A stretch of 27,917 nucleotides of DNA from Phycisphaerales bacterium UBA1845 (GTDB lineage: Bacteria; Planctomycetota; Phycisphaerae; UBA1845): assembly GCA_002338715.1 (NCBI GenBank), contig DDIR01000144.1, positions 1 to 27,917 on the forward strand. Direction: 5' to 3'. A model generated the notes under the pieces. It saw only the letters and a program-made list of their open reading frames with translations, ran no database searches and was not told where the DNA came from. The position numbers and the translations under genes are program-made. Positions 7,729-14,465 of this stretch are shown here, in pieces (position 1 is the first letter of the stretch; each line of letters starts with the position of its first letter).

Positions 7729-7752
7729 CCTCCGAACCAGGGATGCCGTCCA

Positions 7753-9240
7753 ATGCCCCAGCGTATCTTCAAATCCATTCGCGTCCGACTGACTCTGTCG
7801 TATCTCCTGGTCTTTGGGTTGGTTCAGACCGCGGCGTGTATCTTGATCGTCTACCAGCGTGAGAGAAGTGCCTCCGTAGAATTTGATCGCAACCTCGAAG
7901 AGCAGGCACGCTCGATGGCCAACGTTATCGAGATTGCGGCAGACGGAAACTTGACGCGCTTCGACATTCAAAAAGTGCGCCAATATGCGAAGGCGTTCGG
8001 ATACGCAGACTTTTACTACGAGGTCCGAACCGCAGACAGAGAACTTCTCGAGAAGTCTGCGAACCTCCGTGATCACGACCTTGAGGAATACCTGCCCGAA
8101 CAAGAAGTGCTGCGTAAGCAGTTTCAGACAATCCAACAGGTTTCCGGGGAGACGATTGACAAGATTCTCGGTATCGGCGGCGAGCTGCGATTGCTGAGCT
8201 ATTACCACATACCTAGAAATGGAAGTCCGTACATCATTCAGGTGGCATTGAATGTGCAGAAACTCCACGCATTCAACTGGCAACTGCGCGACAGCTTCAT
8301 CCGGATTAGTCTGCTTGCACTTTTGGCGGCTGGCTTGACATCGTGGCTGCTTTCAAGGCGGTCATTGCGGCCGATCGAGACCATCAAGAATCAAGTCTCG
8401 GATATTCATGTTGACGAACTAAGCCATGGAATCGACGTTGAAGAAGCAGGCAGCGAACTGTTCGCATTGACAAACTCGGTGAATGACATGCTCGCGCGGC
8501 TCGATCGCTCGTTCAGTGCACAGAGCGATTTCCTGAATCACGCCGCCCATGAGTTGAAAACACCGCTTGCAGTGATGCTGGGAGAGACGCAGCGATTGCG
8601 ACGCGCCCCGCGAAGCGTTGAAGACTACGAGAAGAACCTCCAGGAGATGGAGCAACAGCTTTTGCGACTTGCCAAAGTCGTCGACAGCCTCCTGATGCTG
8701 GCCAAAGCCCGCGCCGGGACGCGCGACCTCGACGAGGCCCCGGTGTCTGCAAATGATTTCGTCACCGAAGCGCTGGAACGATGTCAGCCAATTGCACGCC
8801 ATCGCCAGATACGACTGGACGCGAGCCTCGCGTACGACGCCGAATCAGACATGGAACCGATTGTACTCGGGGATGAGCGCCTCTTGATCGCCATGATCGA
8901 GAACCTGGTGCGAAACTCGATTCGACTTTCGGCCGTGGGGTCTATGGTTCGGGTGGCGGTCAGTATTGTAGAGTCAAATGTCATCATCGCGGTTCAAGAC
9001 GAGGGCCCAGGCATTTCCGATGCGCAAATGGACAACCTCTTCAAGGCGTTCGTCAGCGCACCGGTGGCAGGGCGATCGTCCGGTGGAACGGGCATCGGTC
9101 TTGCGATCGTCAACAGCGTTGTCAAATTGCATCGCGGCGAAATCAACGTGGCCAATCGTGTCACTGGCGGCGCGGAATTCGTGATCTCGCTGCCGCTGCA
9201 AGTCGCGAACGAAGAACCCCTCGATACCGACTTGTCCTAA
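7753..9240 (+). CDS. Membrane sensor histidine kinase, partner of the upstream regulator
   Basis: A membrane span (~residues 13-34) is followed by a ~145-residue extracytoplasmic region and a second span (~182-201). A HAMP linker (SRRSLRPIETIKNQV) then leads to a HisKA domain with phospho-acceptor His266 in HAAHELKTPLAVM. The HATPase domain has the N box (ENLVRNSIRLS), G1 box (DEGPGIS) and G2 box (GGTGIGLAIVNSV). It autophosphorylates and passes the phosphate to the regulator encoded 24 nt upstream. The 495-residue length is normal. The sensory domain is not one I recognise, and it has no His/Cys clusters typical of metal sensors. Confidence 0.95.
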   Translation: MPQRIFKSIRVRLTLSYLLVFGLVQTAACILIVYQRERSASVEFDRNLEEQARSMANVIEIAADGNLTRFDIQKVRQYAKAFGYADFYYEVRTADRELLEKSANLRDHDLEEYLPEQEVLRKQFQTIQQVSGETIDKILGIGGELRLLSYYHIPRNGSPYIIQVALNVQKLHAFNWQLRDSFIRISLLALLAAGLTSWLLSRRSLRPIETIKNQVSDIHVDELSHGIDVEEAGSELFALTNSVNDMLARLDRSFSAQSDFLNHAAHELKTPLAVMLGETQRLRRAPRSVEDYEKNLQEMEQQLLRLAKVVDSLLMLAKARAGTRDLDEAPVSANDFVTEALERCQPIARHRQIRLDASLAYDAESDMEPIVLGDERLLIAMIENLVRNSIRLSAVGSMVRVAVSIVESNVIIAVQDEGPGISDAQMDNLFKAFVSAPVAGRSSGGTGIGLAIVNSVVKLHRGEINVANRVTGGAEFVISLPLQVANEEPLDTDLS

Positions 9241-9383
9241 GCAAATCTTTAGACGGTTTTCAGCGAATCCCTGCTCGGCCGTGATAACCTCTTCAACAGT
9301 TGGGCATCCAAAAGCACCTCGAATTCACGTTGAGTTCGCGCATGTGTGCTGCTGGATTGATCTCAACTGGAAAGGATGCAGGC

Positions 9384-9593
9384 ATGAACTGGGAACAGAT
9401 TGAAGGTCAATGGAAGCAATTTGCAGGTGCCGCCAGGGAACGATGGGGCAAACTGACAGATGACGATCTCAAGCAAATAGACGGTCATCGCGAGCAACTT
9501 GCTGGCAAGATTCAGGAGCGATACGGAACCGCCAAGGAAACCGCCGAACGCGAGATCGATCAGTTCTGTAGCGATCTGAAGGCGACGCTCTAG
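9384..9593 (+). CDS. CsbD-like stress protein
   Basis: The 69-residue protein begins MNWEQIEGQWKQFAGAARER and continues WGKLTDDDLKQIDGHREQL and KIQERYGTAKETAEREID. This is the CsbD family signature (N-W..I.G.WK...G....WGKLTDDDL). AAAGGA lies 8 nt before the chosen ATG. The frame is open for 28 codons upstream, but family members begin with MNWD/EQIEG. CsbD proteins are small, hydrophilic and induced by general or envelope stress in many bacteria; the biochemical role is unknown. It lies 143 nt after the kinase gene and 61 nt before a tiny lipoprotein gene. Confidence 0.92.
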   Translation: MNWEQIEGQWKQFAGAARERWGKLTDDDLKQIDGHREQLAGKIQERYGTAKETAEREIDQFCSDLKATL

Positions 9594-9654
9594 CCGTAAA
9601 GAACAGCGGAACCATTCGCAATTCAAAATTCAGAGCGTTTCAAAGGAGGAAGCC

Positions 9655-9831
9655 ATGAAGTATCAACTGCCGATTCTTTTGATATTGCTGATGTGCATTG
9701 CACCGATCAGTGGATGCAAATTGAGTTGCAACGCAGACAGCGATGTTGAAGAGTCCATCGAAGAAGTTGGAGACTCCGTCGAGGATGCTGCGGAAGAAGT
9801 CGGTGATTCCATCGAAGATGCGACCGACTAA
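9655..9831 (+). CDS. Tiny acidic lipoprotein with 11-residue repeats
   Basis: A 58-residue protein starts MKYQLPILLILLMCIAPISG and has a lipobox ISGC with Cys21. After KLSCNADSD it consists of hendecads: VEESIEEVGDS, VEDAAEEVGDS and the partial IEDATD. Such repeats make an acidic amphipathic helix. A very strong AAAGGAGGA precedes the ATG. It should be exported and lipid-anchored. The reverse strand is also open here, but the signal peptide, lipobox and ribosome binding site fix the plus strand. No family is recognised. It may be a partner of the small stress proteins nearby. Confidence 0.8.
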   Translation: MKYQLPILLILLMCIAPISGCKLSCNADSDVEESIEEVGDSVEDAAEEVGDSIEDATD

Positions 9832-9954
9832 GTCGCGCCGAACATGTGGGCGTTGAGCCTGCAAGGTGCCGAGGTGGTGCAGGATGCAACGGGGCACCGT
9901 GCCGCCCTACCGCCTCGGCATCTTTATTTCAATGTTGTAAAGGGAGGAGCCAAA

Positions 9955-10167
9955 GTGCCGACCAGAACGTATCCAAATCAACGATTCAAATCGTACGCCA
10001 TGTTCATGTTGTTGCTCTTTTCATCTGGCATAACCCTGGCGACGACAAGCGGCTGCGACGTGTGGGAAGCGCTCTGTCTGATGAGCGGTGACGACAACGA
10101 TGACTTTGACTTCGACGAAATTGGAGACGAGATTGAAGACGAATTCGACGACGAATTCGGAGACTAG
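9955..10167 (+). CDS. Small lipoprotein-like protein with Asp/Glu-rich tail
   Basis: A GTG start at 9955 is chosen because GGGAGGAG lies just upstream. The 70-residue product has a basic N-terminus, a hydrophobic stretch MFMLLLFSSGITLATTSGC and a lipobox-like TSGC at about residue 34. It ends in an extremely acidic tail (GDDNDDFDFDEIGDEIEDEF and a final DDEFGD). It resembles the preceding small lipoprotein in design but not in sequence. No family is recognised. Its TAG stop (10165-10167) lies inside the edge of dispersed repeat copy 3. The acidic tail might bind cations or basic proteins. Confidence 0.65.
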   Translation: MPTRTYPNQRFKSYAMFMLLLFSSGITLATTSGCDVWEALCLMSGDDNDDFDFDEIGDEIEDEFDDEFGD

Positions 10168-10320
10168 AACACCTCGAGTCCAAACGTCGCGGCGCGACAG
10201 CGTCGTCATTCCCGCGCAGGCGGGAATCCAGGGGTAAAACGAAGTCAATCCAGGTGGGTTCCGGCACCCGTGCTGTGAAGAGTGGACGAGCAAAACACTA
10301 CGCTTGGAGTAAGATCGCTA
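10163..10320 (-). repeat. Dispersed repeat, copy 3 (inverted)
   Basis: Read on the minus strand, this matches copy 2 (6402-6559) with few differences over ~158 bp, including the GGATTCCCGCCTGCGCGGGA palindromic core. The element is in opposite orientation to copy 2, so the two face each other across the two-component/CsbD/lipoprotein segment. As with copy 2, its end overlaps a gene stop codon (TAG at 10165-10167). Confidence 0.88.
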
Positions 10321-10639
10321 AAGGGCCCCACGGCCAAGCCAATATCTCATGACGCGGGCAGTCTTCGGTGCATCGTTCGCGAAAATCACAACGCGCCTCT
10401 GACGGAATTCTCAATCAAGCCGAGTGAACGAGGACTTTTCTGTTAAATTTATGAATTTGAAAATGGACCGGCCGGGCCTTGGAGATTCTTCGACGCCAAG
10501 CCGGTCTCTTCAGTTGTCAGATTCTGTAAAGGGCATTTGTTTTCGTTGCCTTGATTCGGAACTTTGCGTAGACTCACATCCAATTCGCGATACAGCGAAT
10601 GCTCTCTCTCGAACTCTCAATCTGGAAGGGGAAAAACGG
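10321..10639. other. Intergenic region before PEP-CTERM gene
   Basis: The frame of the PEP-CTERM protein stays open back to 10424, but the upstream part shows no signal peptide and no ribosome binding site. I therefore treat it as untranslated leader. No other feature is recognised in this 319-nt stretch. Confidence 0.5.
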
Positions 10640-11536
10640 ATGAGGAAGGGGTCAAGGACACCCGCCATGCGCGATCTCGGGTCGCTTTGCGGTTTCGGAA
10701 TCTCTCTTTGCACACTTGCGATTTTGACGACGCCAGCTTGGGGTGGTCTGGTCGATTACAACACACCTGGCGACCTTGTCGGAAACTTTTCGCTCAATCA
10801 TGCCGGTGCAGGCGTTCGTTATTCTGAAGTTGGCGTGGGCGGAATTGGAGGGTCGGGCTCGATTGCGCCGTCGAATGCGATCGACGCCGTGCATACCACC
10901 GCACTCTATGATCAAGAGAGTTTCGATTTCAGTGTTGCCGGCAGTTCCGTGACGGTTTCGCAATTCGTCTTCAGGCAAAACGATGCCAGTTTTCCTTTCG
11001 AGTTCTCGTTCCAACAACTCGGCATCCTGCAATCGACGGGTGACAGGTTTGGTGTCGATTCCGGTCCCGATTCATACGTCAGCCTGCGCGTCATGTCGGA
11101 CACCATTGCAAACACCGGTGTCTTTCTTCAGACCGAAGTCCGAGGGTCAGCCGACGTATCACGTTCGCAGCAAACCATTCCCGGCGAAACCGCCAACCTC
11201 GTCGAAGGCAACTGGTATCGGATGTGGGCGACGTTTGAAAATGTCTCGTCGACCCAGGTGAGGATCACCGGTGCCTTAGAAGACTGGGGAACGACAGCGG
11301 GTGGATTTCAGAGCACGGTGCTTGAATTGACGGCTGGGGATGCCGAAAGTCTGGTCGATGTAAGCGGGCTTTCGGGGACGACGGTCCTCAGCGATGGCGA
11401 CGTCTGGGCTGGGTGGCGCGGATTTGGTGAAGGCGGGGCGAATTTGTTTGACAATTTTGGTGCGGTTCCTGAACCAGCCAGCCTGATCCTGCTCGTACTC
11501 GGCGCCGGTTCGCTTGTTTGTCGCAAACGCTCTTAA
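10640..11536 (+). CDS. PEP-CTERM sorted exported protein
   Basis: The ATG at 10640 follows GGAAGGGG and begins a 298-residue protein. A signal peptide runs to about residue 35 (hydrophobic segment GFGISLCTLAILTTPAWG). The body is rich in Ser, Gly, Thr and beta-type sequence, with no cysteine pattern or catalytic motif that I recognise; it could be a lectin-like beta sandwich. The C-terminus is a clear PEP-CTERM signal: VPEPASLILLVLGAGSLVC followed by RKRS. Such proteins are recognised by an exosortase and handed to the cell surface or extracellular matrix. No exosortase gene is in the window. The next gene, 50 nt on, is also exported. Confidence 0.85.
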   Translation: MRKGSRTPAMRDLGSLCGFGISLCTLAILTTPAWGGLVDYNTPGDLVGNFSLNHAGAGVRYSEVGVGGIGGSGSIAPSNAIDAVHTTALYDQESFDFSVAGSSVTVSQFVFRQNDASFPFEFSFQQLGILQSTGDRFGVDSGPDSYVSLRVMSDTIANTGVFLQTEVRGSADVSRSQQTIPGETANLVEGNWYRMWATFENVSSTQVRITGALEDWGTTAGGFQSTVLELTAGDAESLVDVSGLSGTTVLSDGDVWAGWRGFGEGGANLFDNFGAVPEPASLILLVLGAGSLVCRKRS

Positions 11537-11586
11537 GCGTTCGCAGCGGACCCATCTTCCATCCAACATTGTGACCGTTTGAAACA

Positions 11587-13080
11587 ATGCGGAACCCGCG
11601 TTCCATTGCAATTGCCAAAGTCTGGACTTTGGTCGCTGGCCTGGTTGTTGGTCTGATGTGCGCTGGGCCGACGCACGGTTCACCCAATGACGCAACCGCA
11701 GACGCGGTCGTGGGCCAACTTGGTTTTGCAACAACCGATCCCAACCAACCATCCTTCGCGCCGACAGCCGGCAACCTTTCGTTGTCCAATGCGGCCGCCG
11801 TTGCGATTTCGCCTGATGGGCGACTATACATTTCTGATTCGGACAACCATCGTGTCTTGAGTTGGCCTTCCGCGTCTTCGTTTTCAAACGGCCAAAACGC
11901 CGATCTGGTCATCGGTCAACCGGATTTTGTCAGCGGATTTCCGAATCGCGGTTCGACCACTGCGGCTGATGGATTCTTTCTTCCGCAGGGCGTGGCAGTC
12001 GATGCGGCAGGTAACCTTTGGGTGGCAGATGCATTCAACAGTCGCGTGCTTCGATTCGATGATCCGAGTGCGACCGATGGCGTGGCGGATCTTGTCATCG
12101 GTCAACCGGATTTTGTCAGCAACGATGAAAATCTCGGGCAGGGCGGAACCGGACCAGACGTCGCGCTGCCCGACAGTCTGCAGTTTCCAGGGCGTGTTAT
12201 TGTTCATGGGACAGATGTGTATGTCGCCGATTCGGGCAACAGTCGCGTTCTGCATTATTCGAATCCAGCCGCCAACAAACCGTTAGCCGACGCAGTGTTC
12301 GGTCAGTATGGCAACTTCTTCAAACGGGCCAAGAACAACGACGGTCTGGGCAACAACGGATCGACTGCATCGGCTGACAATCTTTTGAATCCGATCGGCC
12401 TCGCACTCGACGCGTTTGGCAACCTGTACATCGCCGACTGGGCAAATCATCGGGTGCTGCGTTACGACGAGCCGCTGACCACTGACACAACAGCCGACGC
12501 GGTGTTCGGCCAGCCTGATTTCGTCAACAATGCGTTTGACAACGGCGGGCTAATCAGCGGTTTTCAGTTGCCGATTGACCTGCACATTGACGGTGACAGA
12601 AATCTGTTCGTCGCTGATTCGCAGAACCACCGCGTGCTGGCATATTTCGATCCGCTTTATGATCAATCGACGCCGGATTTCGTGCTTGGACAATTGGGGA
12701 GCACGAATAGCGATGCCATCAATCATGGAATGGGCCCGTTTGTTGCCGATGCGGATAGCCTCCATGGGAGTACTGGTTTGGCCGGCGATGCATTCGGCAA
12801 TCTTTATGTTTTGGATACGAATAACAATCGCCTGCTCAGATTCGACGAAGTGTTAGAACCTGTTGCGCGCCCGGATTATGATCGTGACGGCGACGTCGAT
12901 CTCGACGATTATGAACGCTTGGCCGACTGCTTTTCGGGTCCGGGCTTCGGGGCCACGCCGATTTGTGCGGCAACCGATTTGAATGGTGACGATGCGATCG
13001 ACCTGGCCGACTACAACCTGTTCCAACGATGCAGCCTCGGGAGCAACGTCCCTTCAGATGTCGACTGCGCAGGCGGGTAG
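11587..13080 (+). CDS. Exported NHL-repeat beta-propeller with dockerin-like C-terminus
   Basis: A signal peptide ends near residue 31 (THG). Six NHL-type blades can be picked out by motifs such as GRLYISDSDNHRVLSW, GNLWVADAFNSRVLRFD, DVYVADSGNSRVLHYS, GNLYIADWANHRVLRYD, RNLFVADSQNHRVLAYF and GNLYVLDTNNNRLLRFD. They are separated by ADLVIGQPDFV-like segments and suggest a six-bladed propeller. The last ~65 residues hold two dockerin-like calcium loops: DYDRDGDVDLDDYERL and DLNGDDAIDLADYNLF. These are typical of planctomycete secreted proteins. The 497-residue protein probably mediates binding at the cell surface. No strong ribosome binding site is visible. The next gene starts 23 nt before its stop. 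Confidence 0.87.
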   Translation: MRNPRSIAIAKVWTLVAGLVVGLMCAGPTHGSPNDATADAVVGQLGFATTDPNQPSFAPTAGNLSLSNAAAVAISPDGRLYISDSDNHRVLSWPSASSFSNGQNADLVIGQPDFVSGFPNRGSTTAADGFFLPQGVAVDAAGNLWVADAFNSRVLRFDDPSATDGVADLVIGQPDFVSNDENLGQGGTGPDVALPDSLQFPGRVIVHGTDVYVADSGNSRVLHYSNPAANKPLADAVFGQYGNFFKRAKNNDGLGNNGSTASADNLLNPIGLALDAFGNLYIADWANHRVLRYDEPLTTDTTADAVFGQPDFVNNAFDNGGLISGFQLPIDLHIDGDRNLFVADSQNHRVLAYFDPLYDQSTPDFVLGQLGSTNSDAINHGMGPFVADADSLHGSTGLAGDAFGNLYVLDTNNNRLLRFDEVLEPVARPDYDRDGDVDLDDYERLADCFSGPGFGATPICAATDLNGDDAIDLADYNLFQRCSLGSNVPSDVDCAGG

Positions 13081-14005
13081 GGCGTTGAAACTTCGGACCA
13101 GGCGCACACGCTGTACGAAGGCAATCGCCGGATTTTCATTGGTCGAGTTGCTGGTGGTCGTTTCGATCCTTGCATTGCTCATTGCGATTCTTGTTCCGGC
13201 GCTTCGATCAGCGCGGGGCAATGCACAGTCGGTCGTTTGTCGGGCCAATCTCAAGAACCTCATGTCCGGCGTGCTTGCCTACGCAGGGTACAACGAAGAT
13301 ATCATCGTGCCGTCTTACAACATGCGCGGTGTGACGGGCAGCACAGCCAACCCTTTCGACGGATGGGGACCGATTCTAGATCGCGGCGGGTTTGTGTCTG
13401 GCAGCAACGAACTGCGAAACAATCCGTTCGTGTGTCCAAAGACGATCGACCGGGCAGCGACGCCATTTCTGGGATCGTCCACGCCCGAAGACAACGCCCT
13501 CGGTTACATGGATTGGCCCGCGGTCGTGACGATTTCCGGTTCGTTTTCGCTGACGCTGCCGAAGCGCGGATTCGACAAACTCGTTCGCGTGTCCTATTGG
13601 ATCAACGGTGACAATCCCACGGGATTGCCGCAGTCGTTTGAACCCGGTGCGTACTTTACGGGATCGGTTGGATATGGTCCCAATCTGGGCGGGCAGATCA
13701 TGGAGCACAATCGATTTTCCAGGGTAAAGCGGCCCGGGCAACTCATCGGACTTGCAGATGGATTCTACGCGGGCAAACAAGAGGCGACCCGTCCGGGCGA
13801 TCAAAACAGTCGAATCGGATATCGCCATCGCAATTCAAGAGAAACGGTGAATGTCGCGTTTGCGGATGGGCATGCGGGTTCGATTCTTGGCGAACAGTTT
13901 CCGCGAAAGCCTGCTGGCGATGTGACGCTTGAACAATCGCGATTGGAAAACACAGGAAGCGGCCCGACTTTGTACGCGGATCCGGAACATTTCTTTGACC
14001 GTTGA
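13058..14005 (+). CDS. Type II secretion/pilus-like prepilin with C-terminal DGH motif
   Basis: The 315-residue protein has a short basic leader and a class III-type prepilin cleavage site after Gly25, in AIAG-FSLVELLVVVS (Glu5 of the mature form). A hydrophobic helix LALLIAILVPAL follows. The C-terminal half is a globular pseudopilin-like domain ending in YRHRNSRETVNVAFADGH. This is the H...DG signature of the large planctomycete prepilin-like family, but with 12 rather than the usual 9 residues between His and Asp-Gly. The ATG at 13058 overlaps the NHL gene by 23 nt, so the two are probably translationally coupled. It may be a minor pseudopilin or a surface protein processed by prepilin peptidase. 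Confidence 0.85.
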   Translation: MSTAQAGRALKLRTRRTRCTKAIAGFSLVELLVVVSILALLIAILVPALRSARGNAQSVVCRANLKNLMSGVLAYAGYNEDIIVPSYNMRGVTGSTANPFDGWGPILDRGGFVSGSNELRNNPFVCPKTIDRAATPFLGSSTPEDNALGYMDWPAVVTISGSFSLTLPKRGFDKLVRVSYWINGDNPTGLPQSFEPGAYFTGSVGYGPNLGGQIMEHNRFSRVKRPGQLIGLADGFYAGKQEATRPGDQNSRIGYRHRNSRETVNVAFADGHAGSILGEQFPRKPAGDVTLEQSRLENTGSGPTLYADPEHFFDR

Positions 14006-14465
14006 TTCGCTGGTATGTCCATAGCCCCGGGCACACGCGTTGATATGTCGGTCACGAGCAATTCGCGTCGACTTGATTCAACCCAAAACTGAATACGATC
14101 GAATCATACGGCGGGGCATGAAACCGCAACTTGAAGGCCGCGGGTCGTTCGCGACGCCGCTGCGCTGCGATTGCGACGGTCCTCCAATTTGCCTGCAGGA
14201 TAGGGCGAATTGGGCTGACCATGGTGGTGACTGAGGGGAAAGGGAGTGTCGGCAAGGCCAATCGCACGACGCACGGGCAGGCGTCTCAAAAGCTCCTTGG
14301 AATCAAACACGTTTGGCTACTATACTTTTGGCACGGGCTGCAAGAACACAACACCAAACGTGATACGTCATTCGCGAGTCTGAGCGGAATCGTTTCGTAA
14401 CATTGCTACCCGCATAACGGTTGATGATTTCGATTCAAAGCTGAGGGTGGATAGGAAACTTGACC
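14006..14465. other. Intergenic region with a probable promoter
   Basis: No gene is supported in these 460 nt; short open frames lack family resemblance and ribosome binding sites. A sigma-70-like promoter is listed separately at 14297-14326. No terminator is seen after the prepilin gene. Confidence 0.5.
14297..14326 (+). promoter_or_regulatory. Sigma-70-like promoter for LRR lipoprotein gene
   Basis: TTGGAA (14297-14302) and TATACT (14321-14326) are separated by 18 bp. Transcription would start near 14333, leaving a leader of about 130 nt before the ATG. Confidence 0.5.

Noticed and set aside
9640..9897. Minus-strand open frame over the small lipoprotein gene
   Set aside because: Its internal repeats are the antisense of the lipoprotein hendecads; the plus strand has the ribosome binding site, signal peptide and lipobox.
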